From Massilia aurea (GTDB taxonomy: Bacteria > Pseudomonadota > Gammaproteobacteria > Burkholderiales > Burkholderiaceae_D): a stretch of 64,000 nucleotides of DNA. The stretch spans positions 1,178,001 to 1,242,000 of the forward strand of contig NZ_JACHBX010000001.1 in assembly GCF_014200505.1 (NCBI RefSeq), read 5' to 3'. The notes under the pieces were generated by a model. It did no database searches and was not told the origin of the DNA. It saw only the letters and a list, made by a program, of their open reading frames with translations. A program made the position numbers and the translations under genes. Shown here piece by piece: positions 1-9,259 of the stretch (position 1 is the stretch's first letter; every line of letters begins with the position of its first letter).

Positions 1-247
1 CTCCGAGCCGCATGCCGCCGTTCTTCCAGCGATCCACTGCCACATAGCCGAGCAGACCTGAGGTGAGCGAGAACGCCAGGAACTGCATCCATTCGACGAT
101 GCCATCTTCGACCAGCAGGCGCGAGAGCTCATGCGGATTGCCCGACCATGCCAGTGCCAGCAGCAGAATGAAAGCGTTGATGATGGTCGCCGAGATGATG
201 ACCGGATGTTTGTACCAGGGATGATTGACTGCTAACTTATTGACCAC
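1..247 (-). CDS. Membrane protein, partial (cut by window edge)
   Basis: This reading frame continues off the left edge, so only about the first 80 residues are visible. It starts at GTG (247-245) or the in-frame TTG just before it (250-248) and overlaps the stop codon of the upstream gene, which indicates translational coupling. Residues about 14-33 form one hydrophobic segment (VIISATIINAFILLLALAW), and a second begins near residue 50. No family is recognised. It is the third gene of a minus-strand group with a small integral membrane protein and a BNR-repeat protein, so it probably shares their unknown envelope role. The gene is real on reading-frame and overlap grounds; its function is unknown. 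Confidence 0.55.
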   Translation of the reverse strand, partial: MVNKLAVNHPWYKHPVIISATIINAFILLLALAWSGNPHELSRLLVEDGIVEWMQFLAFSLTSGLLGYVAVDRWKNGGMRLG

Positions 248-965
248 CAACTTGCTCCTTCAGAGACGTAAAATGTTCAGCCGCGATTGGCTGCAGCGCA
301 GGGCCCGATGCGGAATCGGGATCGCTATGACTTGATGGGCTGCGGTCAGTGACGCGGCGCCTCCTACGGCGCAGCGCGCCGACCAGCAGCGCCGCAATGG
401 CCCAGCCAAACAGCAGCGGGTCGAGCAGGGCGTCCCACAGGTTGCCGCTTGGCAGACGCAGCACCGAGAACAGGACGACCGCGCCCAGCACCGCTGCCGC
501 AGTCCCGCGCCCATGATTGCGTACGATCGCCAGGGCACAGGCGCAGGCGATGATGACCGCGACGACCGGCGCCAGGACGCCGCCGAAACCGGCGTAATAG
601 TAACCGCTCGTGAGAAAGCCGACTGCGTCGAGGTACAGCAGCGTCCCGGCCACGGCCAGCACGCCCGCCAGCGATGGCGGCATGGCCGCGCTGCGGCGGG
701 CACCGTTCCAGCGCTCCGTCAGGCGCACCAGGCAGCAGCCCACCAGCAGGCCGCTGGGATACTGGAACGCCAGACCCAGGTACCAGGCGGGCGACAGGTT
801 ACCGGGCAGCGCCATCAGGGCCAGTGCGCCGCCCAGGATGGCAGCCACCGCGGCGCGCGACAGCGGCGCCGCACCGCGCCACAACGCGCAGACCACGGTG
901 GCCGCGACAATCGCCCAGCCAATGCGGCCGTACACGATCTGGCTTGCGAGATCCGGCAGTGTCAT
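237..965 (-). CDS. Uncharacterised integral membrane protein, 242 aa
   Basis: The protein is very hydrophobic, with about six or seven predicted membrane helices (for example residues 15-30, 38-55 and 100-150). It then has a poly-arginine stretch (RRRRRR) near residue 200 and a polar, probably cytoplasmic tail. By the positive-inside pattern the Arg tract should face the cytoplasm. The ATG follows the TAG stop of the BNR-repeat gene with no gap (TAGATG), and its own stop overlaps the start of the next gene, so the three genes form one operon. I do not recognise the family and assign no function. Confidence 0.6.
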   Translation of the reverse strand: MTLPDLASQIVYGRIGWAIVAATVVCALWRGAAPLSRAAVAAILGGALALMALPGNLSPAWYLGLAFQYPSGLLVGCCLVRLTERWNGARRSAAMPPSLAGVLAVAGTLLYLDAVGFLTSGYYYAGFGGVLAPVVAVIIACACALAIVRNHGRGTAAAVLGAVVLFSVLRLPSGNLWDALLDPLLFGWAIAALLVGALRRRRRRVTDRSPSSHSDPDSASGPALQPIAAEHFTSLKEQVGGQ

Positions 966-2141
966 CTAGGTGGAACCTTCCGGTTGAATACGGTAGCGAT
1001 GGTGCGCAATCGCCTGGCGCTGCCAGGTGTAGGTAATATGCAGTTCGTTGCCGACCTGCTCCATCGACGGGTACGAGAATTCGTCGCCGGCCGGCCCCTT
1101 GGCGATGTCGGCGATCGTGCGCCAGCTGCGCATGTCGTCCGAGATCGACAGGCGCAGGATGCTGCGCGCCGATGCGCCGCCTTCGACGTGATTATGCAGC
1201 ATCAGGAACTGGCCGCTGGAAAGGCGTATCGCGGCGACCGACGTGCTGTAGTTGGGCAGGTCGAGCGCCGGCAGGTCGCGCCAGGTAGCGCCACCGTCGA
1301 GAGTCGCTGCATGCTGGACCAGTTGCTGCTCGCTGTCGTCGCGCATCAAGGCGCGCACTTCGTGCTTCGAGATGGCGACGAGGGCCGGCTGCAGCGTCGT
1401 GGTGCTGTTGCCGATGCGCGCCAGCGTGGTCGGGTTGCCATCGGCGTCGAACGCCATCAGCATCGGGTACTTGTTGCCGATCTCGAAATACACGGGAAGC
1501 CACCAGCCGCCATCGCTCAGCATCAGCGGCGCAGTGCGCACCAGCGCGCTCGTATTGAACAGGGGCGAGGTCGGCAGGATGCGGCGCACGTGGAAGGTGG
1601 CGCCCTGGTCGTTCGACACCAGGTGCGCGATGCGCGCCGCAGCCCAGCCGCCCAGGCCCGTAGCCACCACGTACAGGTGGATTTTGCCGGTGCGGTCGGT
1701 CCAAGCGACGGGGTTGCCGATGCGGCGCACGCCGAAACCCAGTTCGGCGCCCAGCGTATCGCGGCTGGCGACCATCCTTGGCGCGCTCCACGCACCATGG
1801 GCCCAGGTCGAGGCAAAGACTTTGACATCCGGGCCGCTCTCGCGGCTGCCGGCCCACCAGAACGCCAGCATGCGATTGCCTGGCAGGGCGGCCAGCGTGC
1901 TGGCGTGGGCCGATGGCATGCCGCGCGGCGCGGGGATGTGCGCGTGCGAGAGTTCGGTGAGCGTCACGCGATCAGGGCTGGTCGTGGCCATGGCGGGGAC
2001 AGTCGGCACGGCACCTGCGCCAGACGTGGCGCGCCAGCGCAGCGCCTCCGCCGCGATCACGAGCACCAGCACGGCAAGCAGCAGGCCGCCGAGAAGGATC
2101 GCATGATGTCTAGGCGGCCGGGGGATCGCGGACTTCTCCAT
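966..2141 (-). CDS. Membrane-anchored BNR-repeat (sialidase-fold) protein
   Basis: About 391 residues if translation starts at the ATG at 2141, which has a GGAAG ribosome site just upstream; an in-frame GTG at 2180 lacks one. A single N-terminal hydrophobic segment (ILLGGLLLAVLVLVIAA) anchors the rest outside the cytoplasm. The exported part resembles the sialidase/BNR beta-propeller superfamily, with Asp-box-like elements such as SNDQGATFHVRR, LDGGATWRD and SDDMRSWR spaced along the chain. Such folds occur in sialidases and in other glycosidases or binding proteins, and the full catalytic set (Arg triad, Tyr, Glu) cannot be confirmed by eye. It is first in an operon with two membrane proteins. 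A sugar-binding or sugar-hydrolysing envelope role is inference. Confidence 0.65.
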   Translation of the reverse strand: MEKSAIPRPPRHHAILLGGLLLAVLVLVIAAEALRWRATSGAGAVPTVPAMATTSPDRVTLTELSHAHIPAPRGMPSAHASTLAALPGNRMLAFWWAGSRESGPDVKVFASTWAHGAWSAPRMVASRDTLGAELGFGVRRIGNPVAWTDRTGKIHLYVVATGLGGWAAARIAHLVSNDQGATFHVRRILPTSPLFNTSALVRTAPLMLSDGGWWLPVYFEIGNKYPMLMAFDADGNPTTLARIGNSTTTLQPALVAISKHEVRALMRDDSEQQLVQHAATLDGGATWRDLPALDLPNYSTSVAAIRLSSGQFLMLHNHVEGGASARSILRLSISDDMRSWRTIADIAKGPAGDEFSYPSMEQVGNELHITYTWQRQAIAHHRYRIQPEGST

Positions 2142-2421
2142 TCGCTTCCAGTCGAAGAACCCGGCAAGTGCGTTGCGCACGGGGTTCGGGCAATGAATTT
2201 TTCACCGGTAAGGTCATGCCAATGTCGCGGGCGCCAGCGTACGATCGTGACCGGGAAAAGGCGCTATCCTACCGTAAAGCAGCGAGAAAGAACATTGGCC
2301 GCTGATAAAAGAGGCGTCGTTACGCGCCGAAGCGACGCGGCGATTCGCATCCCGCGCGCCGTCGCCAACGCGGCCTGAACACCGCCTATACTGGCTTTTT
2401 TGACCCTTTGGGCCTTGCCGC

Positions 2422-3522
2422 ATGCGCACCATACTGACCCCCTTGCTGTCTGTTTCCGTCCTTGCGTGCGCGCTGTTTGCGACAGGTTGCGCGCACCGCA
2501 ATCCGTATTACGATGCCGCCAAATCCCATCATCGTGTCGAAGGCTTTGCGAACAATTATCCCTCCAACCCGGCGTATCAACGGCCGCCGCGCGGCTTCTT
2601 CGAGGGCTGGGCGGCGCGGATCGCCAACTGGACCGAGGACGAGTCGGTGCGTGCGCCGCTTGCGCCGATCGCGCCGGTGGCGCCCGACCTGGCTTTCATT
2701 CATGCCAACCGTAGCGAGCCGGCGCTGACCTGGATCGGCCACGCGACGTTCCTGTTCCAGAGCGGGACTGGCGTGAACATCCTGACCGACCCCGTGTTCG
2801 ACGAGCGTGCCTCGCCGCTGCCGTTCGCGGGACCCAAACGCCATCAGGCGCCCGGCGTGCTGCTTGCCGACTTGCCGCGCATCGACGTCATCCTGCTCAG
2901 TCACTCGCATTACGACCACTTGTCGAAAGCGTCGCTGCGCGCGCTGTACCGCCAGCCGGGCGGGCCGCCGCTGCTGGTGGCGCCGCTGGGCGTGGACGTC
3001 TGGCTCGAGAAAAACGTGACGGGCGGCGACCGCTCGCGCATCGTCAAGCTCGACTGGTGGGAAAAGACGGTGTACCGGGGGCTGGAATTGCACCTGCTGC
3101 CGGTGCATCACTGGTCGGCCCGTTCGTTGTGGGACCGCAATGCGACGCTGTGGGGCGGCTTTGCCGTCACGCGTCCGGGGTTTGCATTCTTCTTCTCGGG
3201 TGACCTGGGCTATTCGAAGGACATCGGCGACATCGCCGCGCGCTTTGATGGCTTCGACCTGGCGGCCATCGGCATCGGCGCTTACCAGCCGCTGTGGTAC
3301 CGCAATTCGCACGTGAGTCCCGACGAGGCGGTGCGCATCCACCGTGAATTGCGCGTCAAGCGCAGTGTGGGCATGCATTGGGGGACCTACCCGATGGGGC
3401 AGGAGCGCCTTGACCAGGCGCCGCGCGACCTGGCGCTGGCGCGCGCGGCGCAGGGCGTGGCGGACGACGCGTTCTTCGTGATGCGGCACGGGCAAACGTA
3501 CAAACCACCCATCGCCCCGTGA
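2422..3522 (+). CDS. Metallo-beta-lactamase-fold lipoprotein (RomA/NAPE-PLD-like)
   Basis: 366 residues. A lipoprotein signal peptide ends in the lipobox FATGC at about residues 19-23. The hydrolase domain shows the metal motif SHSHYDHL (HxHxDH), an upstream SxxGxNILTDPVFDERASP stretch, HHWSARS, and later FSGDLGYS and MHWGTYPMG. This set matches the NAPE-PLD/RomA branch of the metallo-beta-lactamase superfamily, whose members hydrolyse phosphodiester or lactone-type substrates; the bacterial substrate is generally unknown. The signal places it in the periplasm, tethered to a membrane. It is transcribed away from the BNR operon and converges on the phosphoesterase gene 28 nt downstream. Confidence 0.8.
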   Translation: MRTILTPLLSVSVLACALFATGCAHRNPYYDAAKSHHRVEGFANNYPSNPAYQRPPRGFFEGWAARIANWTEDESVRAPLAPIAPVAPDLAFIHANRSEPALTWIGHATFLFQSGTGVNILTDPVFDERASPLPFAGPKRHQAPGVLLADLPRIDVILLSHSHYDHLSKASLRALYRQPGGPPLLVAPLGVDVWLEKNVTGGDRSRIVKLDWWEKTVYRGLELHLLPVHHWSARSLWDRNATLWGGFAVTRPGFAFFFSGDLGYSKDIGDIAARFDGFDLAAIGIGAYQPLWYRNSHVSPDEAVRIHRELRVKRSVGMHWGTYPMGQERLDQAPRDLALARAAQGVADDAFFVMRHGQTYKPPIAP

Positions 3523-3550
3523 GTGGCGGCGGGGTGGTCATGCGCCCGGG

Positions 3551-4660
3551 TCAGGGCTGGGCGCGCAGGGTCAGCTTGACGATCTCGCCCGGCTGCCAGA
3601 GCCGCATGCGCGGGCCCCAGCCACCGGCACCGCGGCTGACCACCAGCTGCATGTGGCCGATGCGGTACCAGCCCACCAGGTAGGGAAACTCGCGCTGGGC
3701 CAGATAGGTGAATGGCCAGACCTGGCCGCCGTGCGTGTGCCCCGAGAGCATCAGATCGATGTCTTTTTGCGCGGCGCGCTCGACTAGTAGAGGGTCGGGG
3801 ATGTGCGAGAGCAGGATCGTCGCGCCGTCCAGCCGTTTGGGGAGCATGCGTTCGAGGCCGGCGTTGACGTCGCGTCCACCGCGCCGGGCGCGCCCGATAT
3901 CGTCCAGGCCCGCCAGATGCAGGCCCGGTGCGATCTCGACGTGCTGGTCGCGCAGCCACTTGACGCCGCCGGCTGAGAACTCGTGGATCGTGCCGCCGGC
4001 GTCGCCATAGTATTCATGGTTGCCGGTGATGGCCCAGACACCCATGGCGGGCCGCAGCCTTTTGAGAACAGGTGCGAGCTGGGCGTCGTTGATCGGCTCG
4101 TCTTCGACCTGATCGCCCAGCATCACGACGGCATCCGGATCGAGGGCATTGATCTGGTCGACCCGCGCGCCGAGCCACTCTGCGCGGCGCTGGGCCCCGA
4201 GGTGCGTATCGCTGATCGCCACCAGCACCGTGCCATCGAGCGCCTTGGGCAGGCCAGGCAGGGTGACTTCCTGTTCAACGATCGCCGGGGCCCGCATCGC
4301 CTGGAATATCGCGAAACCGCTGACCGACACACCGGCAATCGCGCCGAGGGCCAGAATGCGCGGCGCCCAGGTGCGCAGCCAGAAGCCAAAACCCGTGATG
4401 ATGTCGGCCAGCAGCAGGTACTGCGTCATGCAGAACAGCACGCCCAGCCACGTCATCGAGAACTGCCCCGGCCACCAGCGCCAGTCAAGCGCCGCATCCC
4501 CGAGCTGCACGCCCCACAGATAAAACGCCCACAGCACCACCGCGCCCACCCACCAGACACGCGCCGGCACACGCGCACGAACCGGCCCCAGCGCATACAG
4601 GCGATGCGCCACATAAAAATGCATCAGCGAGCCAACGAAATTGATAATGATCGAAAACAT
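3551..4660 (-). CDS. Membrane-anchored metallophosphoesterase (YkuE-like)
   Basis: 369 residues from the ATG at 4660, chosen over one at 4708 because GGGAG lies 5 nt upstream. The N-terminal 130 residues hold about four hydrophobic helices. The C-terminal domain carries the calcineurin-like metal motifs in order: ISDTHLG, MLGDQVED, ITGNHEYY, LLSHIPD and SGHTHGGQVWP. The family binds two metal ions and cleaves phosphoesters; the YkuE branch is membrane- or envelope-associated, often with lipid-type substrates. The substrate cannot be read here. It converges with the metallo-hydrolase gene and has a dispersed repeat cluster upstream of its start. Confidence 0.85.
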   Translation of the reverse strand: MFSIIINFVGSLMHFYVAHRLYALGPVRARVPARVWWVGAVVLWAFYLWGVQLGDAALDWRWWPGQFSMTWLGVLFCMTQYLLLADIITGFGFWLRTWAPRILALGAIAGVSVSGFAIFQAMRAPAIVEQEVTLPGLPKALDGTVLVAISDTHLGAQRRAEWLGARVDQINALDPDAVVMLGDQVEDEPINDAQLAPVLKRLRPAMGVWAITGNHEYYGDAGGTIHEFSAGGVKWLRDQHVEIAPGLHLAGLDDIGRARRGGRDVNAGLERMLPKRLDGATILLSHIPDPLLVERAAQKDIDLMLSGHTHGGQVWPFTYLAQREFPYLVGWYRIGHMQLVVSRGAGGWGPRMRLWQPGEIVKLTLRAQP

Positions 4661-4787
4661 GCATGCTCCCGCCAGCAGCCAGCCAGCGCACAGGAAATGA
4701 GGGGGCAACGGACAAACCGGCTCATCATAGCGAACCCGCCAGGATCATGTCGCCTGTAAGTATCCCGCCTGCAAACAGTTATCAAAC

Positions 4788-4913
4788 AATTCGACTCTGA
4801 CCCTAATTGTTAGGCAGGCTCTGCAGCAAACGTAACAATTAGGGTCAGAGTCGAATTATTGGGCAATTGCCTCAATTCGAGCGACCGACAATTGGGGTCA
4901 GAGTCGAATTGTT
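4788..4913. repeat. Cluster of three copies of a short dispersed palindromic repeat
   Basis: Two 25-nt arms at 4788-4812 and 4833-4857 are exact reverse complements, separated by 20 nt. Each contains the core GGGTCAGAGTCGAATT or its complement. A third copy in the same orientation as the second lies at 4888-4913 with one A-to-G change (ACAATTGGGGTCAGAG). The cluster lies between the start of the phosphoesterase gene and the stop of recJ, so RNA from recJ would carry a strong hairpin. GGGTCAGA-type intergenic repeats are, from memory, common in Massilia-type genomes; a genome-wide copy count was not done. Confidence 0.8.
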
Positions 4914-4944
4914 TTGCAATTGCTCGGGGGCTTGCCCTGAGCCG

Positions 4945-6705
4945 TCAGGCGGATTCGGCGTGCTCGACCAGGAGCTGGACTTTGGTGACGCCGTTGTATT
5001 CGTTGGCGTCGAGGCGGAAGGCGACGCGGGCGCGGTCGCTCAGGCTGTCGGTGTGGCCGAACCAGATGGCGTCGTAGCGACGGCCGTTCTTTTCCAGCTG
5101 CAGCTTCAGGTGGCGCTCTTTGAGGATGCGCTGGCTGACGACGCGAAATTCGTCGCAGAAGACCGGCGGTGCGAAGCCCTGGCCCCAGACCTGGCCGTCC
5201 ATCAGTTCGATGAACTGGGTCGAGTAGAACTCGTCCTCGAGCGGCCCGTCGGTTTCGATGATGCGTTCGAGTTGCGCGTCGGTGAGCCAAGCCTGGCCAA
5301 CGGCCTCGAACGCCTGGCAGAAGGTGTCGAAATTGTCGTGGCGCAGCGAGAGGCCGGCGGCCATGGCGTGGCCGCCGAACTTGTCGATCAGGCCCGGCAC
5401 CCGTTTGGACACCAGGTCCAGCGCGTCGCGCAAGTGAAAGCCCGGAATCGAACGGCCCGATCCCTTGATCATGCCGTCGCCCGCTGGTGCGAAGGTGAAC
5501 GTCGGGCGATAAAATTTTTCTTTGAGGCGCGAGGCGACGATGCCGATTACGCCCTGGTGCCAGCCTTCGTCGAACACGGTGATCGTGCTGGCGCCGGTCG
5601 GCTCGAACGTGTCCAGGTGCAGCAGCGCGGTGTCCTGCATCTCGGCTTCGATTTCGCGGCGCTTGAGGTTGATCTCGTTGAGTTGCTGGGCGATGGCCCA
5701 GGCGCGCCCTTCGTCGTCGGTGGTCAGGCATTCGATGCCGAGCGCCATGTCCTGCAGGCGGCCGGCAGCGTTCAGGCGCGGGCCGACGGCAAAGCCCAGG
5801 TCGAACGGCGTGGCGCAGCGCGCTTCACGGCCGGCCACCCGGAACAGCGCCGCCACACCGGCGTGCATGCGGCCCGCGCGCATGCGCTTCAGGCCCTGCG
5901 CGACGAGGATGCGGTTGTTGGCGTCGAGCTTGACGACGTCGGCCACCGTGCCCAGCGCGACCAGGTCGAGCAGGCTGTCGAGCTTGGGCTGCGTTTGCGC
6001 ATCGAACACGCCGCGCCGGCGCAATTCCGCGCGCAGGGCCAGCAGCACGTAGAACACCACGCCCACGCCGGCCAGGTTCTTGCTCGGGAAGCCGCACTCG
6101 GGCTGGTTCGGATTGACGATCACGCGCGCCGCCGGCAGCACGTCACCCGGCAGGTGGTGGTCGGTGACGACGACGTCGATGCCCAGCCCATTTGCCGCGA
6201 GTACGCCGTCGACGCTGGCAATGCCGTTGTCGACCGTGACGATGATGTCGGGCGCCTTCTCGCGCGCGGTGAGCGCCACGATTTCGGGCGTCAGGCCGTA
6301 GCCGTATTCAAAGCGGTTCGGGACGATGTAGTCGACCTGCGCCCCCATCGCGCGCAAGCCGCGCAGAGCGACGGCGCAGGCGGTGGCACCGTCACAATCG
6401 TAATCAGCAACGATCGTCATGCGCTTGCCGGCGCCGATGGCGTCGGCCAGGAACGCGGCGGCGGCGTCAATGTGCTTCAGGCCGGACGGCGGCGACAGGG
6501 CCGCCAGCTCGCTCGAAAGCTCACGCGCGTCGAGCAGGCCGCGCGACGCGTAGATGCGGGCCAGTACGGGGTGCACGCCATCCTGGCGCAGCAGTTCGGA
6601 GGTGCGGAACGGGCAGGGACGGGTGGAAAGTCGGGTCTTCAGGGTCAATGTCTGTCTCGGTCGGGTTATTTCAGTGCGCTCACCAGTGTTCTCACTTGAG
6701 TGCAT
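4945..6705 (-). CDS. recJ: Single-stranded-DNA-specific exonuclease RecJ
   Basis: 586 residues, close to the usual RecJ length. RecJ is a 5'-3' single-strand DNA exonuclease used in RecF-pathway recombination, base-excision and mismatch repair. The DHH phosphoesterase motifs appear in order: ADYDCDGATA, VTVDNGIAS and VVTDHHLPGD, then the DHHA1 signature GGHAMAAGLSL near residue 400, followed by the OB-fold C-terminal part. The ATG at 6705 overlaps the end of the upstream COG4255 gene by 14 nt, implying coupling; the conserved part begins near LSTRPCPF, so a start further in is possible. The palindromic repeat cluster sits just past its stop. Confidence 0.95.
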   Translation of the reverse strand: MHSSENTGERTEITRPRQTLTLKTRLSTRPCPFRTSELLRQDGVHPVLARIYASRGLLDARELSSELAALSPPSGLKHIDAAAAFLADAIGAGKRMTIVADYDCDGATACAVALRGLRAMGAQVDYIVPNRFEYGYGLTPEIVALTAREKAPDIIVTVDNGIASVDGVLAANGLGIDVVVTDHHLPGDVLPAARVIVNPNQPECGFPSKNLAGVGVVFYVLLALRAELRRRGVFDAQTQPKLDSLLDLVALGTVADVVKLDANNRILVAQGLKRMRAGRMHAGVAALFRVAGREARCATPFDLGFAVGPRLNAAGRLQDMALGIECLTTDDEGRAWAIAQQLNEINLKRREIEAEMQDTALLHLDTFEPTGASTITVFDEGWHQGVIGIVASRLKEKFYRPTFTFAPAGDGMIKGSGRSIPGFHLRDALDLVSKRVPGLIDKFGGHAMAAGLSLRHDNFDTFCQAFEAVGQAWLTDAQLERIIETDGPLEDEFYSTQFIELMDGQVWGQGFAPPVFCDEFRVVSQRILKERHLKLQLEKNGRRYDAIWFGHTDSLSDRARVAFRLDANEYNGVTKVQLLVEHAESA

Positions 6706-7720
6706 CGAGCGTCGGGCTGCGCCAGAATTTGCGCTGCGCCAGCGCGCCCGTCGTCGTCTCGAGCAGGCCTTCGCGGCTGCTCAGCACCAGCGTCAGCTTG
6801 CTCACGCGGCCCGCCTTCACGGCAGCCAGCAGCGGCGCGAACAGCGTTTCTTCCAGTTGCCCCATCACCTGCAGCCAGACGCCCCAGTCGGCAGCCTGCG
6901 CCGCTTCGGCTAGCGGGCCGACGACGAGCGTGCGGTCGGTCGACAGCAGATCGGCCAGCCCCCCAAGCGAATCGAGCCGCTGATCGCCGAGTGCACCGAG
7001 CCAGCCCGGCACTGCGACACTCGCCAGCGGCTGCGTTTGCAGCTGCGTCCCGGCGGGCGCCGTCCGGCCCGCGCCCCAGACCCAGAACGCGTTCACGATC
7101 GGCAGCCGCCGCGTTTCGCGCGCGGCGTTCACCGGATGCGCATGCCACGCCATCTGCACTTCGTTCTGCAGGCGCCGATAAGCCAGCGCCGGCTGCCCCT
7201 TCGGCATGAAATCCGTCAGGTCCATATTGACGACCGTGTCCGGGGTGGCGGTCTCGAAACCGGTCCAGTCATCGGCGCGCAGGAACCACGTCTGCGCATC
7301 GCCGTAGCGCAGCGCGTGGCCAATGCTTTCGCAGAGTTCGGCAGCCGTCGCGAACAGCGCGCGGCTGTCGTCATCGGCCAGCGGAACCTGGCGCGTATCG
7401 GCCATTGTCAGGTGCGTGCGGGCGATCTGGATGTGACCGGGGGACACGATGTACCAGTTGCCGCCCTCGGGTTCCAGCCCGAAGCCGCGCATGGCGGCAA
7501 CGGCCACATCGACCCGGCCCGCGGCGCCCAGGCCCAGCGCGCGCGCCAGCCAGGTTTCGTGGGGCAGGGCGTGGGTATGTTCGGCCGTGCGCGTGCGCGT
7601 GGCGCCCGACGCGCGTGAGAGCAGCAGCGCCAGCGCCGGCGTGTTCATCGCGCGGATCAGGTCGGGAGCAAATTCGGGAAGCGGCAGAGCGAACGGCAGG
7701 ACGAGCGTAATATGAGCCAT
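6692..7720 (-). CDS. COG4255 / RpfE-type protein (phosphoglycerate-mutase-like)
   Basis: 342 residues beginning MAHITLVLPFALPLPE. From memory this is the betaproteobacterial family found directly upstream of recJ and annotated either as 'RpfE-type regulatory protein' or as related to cofactor-independent phosphoglycerate mutase (COG4255). Recognisable blocks are GGNWYIVSPGHIQIARTHL, ADDWTGFETATPD, MDLTDFMP and LPIVNAFWVWGAG. I see no DNA-binding motif and no signal peptide, so it is probably cytoplasmic. Its biochemical role is not established. It overlaps recJ by 14 nt, and the conserved pairing suggests a nucleic-acid-related function, which is inference. Confidence 0.7.
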   Translation of the reverse strand: MAHITLVLPFALPLPEFAPDLIRAMNTPALALLLSRASGATRTRTAEHTHALPHETWLARALGLGAAGRVDVAVAAMRGFGLEPEGGNWYIVSPGHIQIARTHLTMADTRQVPLADDDSRALFATAAELCESIGHALRYGDAQTWFLRADDWTGFETATPDTVVNMDLTDFMPKGQPALAYRRLQNEVQMAWHAHPVNAARETRRLPIVNAFWVWGAGRTAPAGTQLQTQPLASVAVPGWLGALGDQRLDSLGGLADLLSTDRTLVVGPLAEAAQAADWGVWLQVMGQLEETLFAPLLAAVKAGRVSKLTLVLSSREGLLETTTGALAQRKFWRSPTLDALK

Positions 7721-7927
7721 CCCGCTATTCTAGGGCAAATCGCCAACGCCAGCGGATAGCCAGCCCGATTCTCTGCCCGCATGCCCACCGGAATGCCCTA
7801 GTGAGTTTTTGATAATTGCGCCACAATCCCGGTTTGTCTGGCAAACTGCCGGGCTGATGCAGCCCGGCGCTGCGCCATTAATACAAAAAACACAGCGAAA
7901 CACAGCGGATCGGTCGACACGGACAGC

Positions 7928-9211
7928 ATGAGCATCACCCACAAACTCCCCTACGAATGGCAGATCGGCCTGCGCTACACGCGCGCCGGCAAGCGCAGCG
8001 GCCGCAACAGCTTCATCTCCTTCATTTCGATGGCCTCGGTGGCCGGCATTGCCCTCGGCGTGGCCGCGCTGATCGTCGTGCTGTCCGTGATGAACGGCTT
8101 CCAGAAGGAAGTCACCAACCGCATGCTGTCGATGCTGGCCCACGTCGAGATTTTCGACAGCCGCGGCGCACTGCCCGACTGGCGCGCCACCAGCCTGCAG
8201 GCGCTGCGTAACCCCGAAGTCAAGGCCGCCGCGCCGTTCATCGATGCGCAATCGATGCTGCTCGTCGATGGCGTCATGAAGCCCGCGCTGCTGCGCGGCG
8301 TGGCGCCGGTTGAAGAAGCGCAGGTATCCGACATCACGCGCCAGATGAAGGCCGGCAGCTTCGCATCACTGCGCGCCGGCTCGTTCAATGTGGTCCTGGG
8401 CCGCGCACTGGCCAAGTCGCTGGGCGTGGACGTGGGCGACCGCGTCACGCTGCTCGTGGCCAGCAGCGGCATCCTGGGCGGCGCCAGCACGCCGGGCGAG
8501 AACCCGCTGCCGCGCACGCGCGCGCTGACCGTGTCCGGCATTTTCGAAGCAGGCCATTTCGAGTTCGACTCCACGCTCGCCCTGATCAATATCGACGACG
8601 CTCAGGTGGCCACCGTCGCGACGGCGCCAGCGGGCATCCGCCTGCGCCTGCAAGACCTGCACCAGGCGCCACGCGTGGCCTATGAACTGCAGCGCTCGAT
8701 GCCGGGCGAATTGATCATGCGCGACTGGACCAAGGTCAACACCGTCTGGTTCGCGGCCGTGCAATCGCAGAAAAACATGATGTTCATTATCCTGACGATG
8801 ATCGTCGCGGTGGCCGCGTTCAATCTCGTCTCAACGCTCGTCATGACCGTCAAGGACAAGCAGTCCGACATCGCCATCCTGCGTACGCTGGGCGCCTCGC
8901 CGCGCGCGATCATGAAAATCTTCATGGTGCAGGGCACGCTCGTGGGCCTGCTGGGCGGTCTGCTTGGCGTGGGTCTGGGCGTGCTGGTGGCGCTCAATGT
9001 CGACGTCATCGTGCCTGCCATCGAACGCATCTCGGGCGTGCACTTCCTGTCGCAAGAGGTGTATCTGATCAGCGAGATGCCGTCCGAACTGCTGTGGGCC
9101 GACGTCGGCTGGATCGGCGGCGTCGCCGTCCTGCTGTCGTTCCTGGCCACGATCTATCCAAGCTGGGCCGCCTCGCGCGTGAAACCGGCAGAGGCACTGC
9201 GCTATGAGTAA
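7928..9211 (+). CDS. Lipoprotein-releasing ABC transporter permease (LolC/LolE type), copy 1
   Basis: 427 residues with the LolC/LolE layout: cytoplasmic N-terminus, helix 1 in the [16 protein letters not shown] stretch at about residues 29-60, a large periplasmic domain of about 210 residues, then three C-terminal helices. The ATPase coupling segment [17 protein letters not shown] and the terminus [12 protein letters not shown] are diagnostic. With LolD it extracts mature lipoproteins from the inner membrane and passes them to LolA. The next gene is a closely related paralogue: both begin [11 protein letters not shown] and end [11 protein letters not shown]. Which copy acts as LolC and which as LolE cannot be told from sequence alone. 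Confidence 0.9.
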   Translation: MSITHKLPYEWQIGLRYTRAGKRSGRNSFISFISMASVAGIALGVAALIVVLSVMNGFQKEVTNRMLSMLAHVEIFDSRGALPDWRATSLQALRNPEVKAAAPFIDAQSMLLVDGVMKPALLRGVAPVEEAQVSDITRQMKAGSFASLRAGSFNVVLGRALAKSLGVDVGDRVTLLVASSGILGGASTPGENPLPRTRALTVSGIFEAGHFEFDSTLALINIDDAQVATVATAPAGIRLRLQDLHQAPRVAYELQRSMPGELIMRDWTKVNTVWFAAVQSQKNMMFIILTMIVAVAAFNLVSTLVMTVKDKQSDIAILRTLGASPRAIMKIFMVQGTLVGLLGGLLGVGLGVLVALNVDVIVPAIERISGVHFLSQEVYLISEMPSELLWADVGWIGGVAVLLSFLATIYPSWAASRVKPAEALRYE

Positions 9212-9259
9212 CTGCGCCTGTGTCGTCTGCCCCGATTCCAATCTGAAGCACGAGAATTC

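Noticed and set aside
513..2378. Open frame of 621 codons antisense to the membrane and BNR-repeat genes
   Set aside because: The sense frames give hydrophobic helices and Asp-box repeats in proper order; the antisense frame is Arg/Gln/His-rich and spans two sense genes.
4867..6699. Open frame of 610 codons antisense to recJ
   Set aside because: RecJ motifs on the minus strand are complete; the antisense translation has no recognisable domain.
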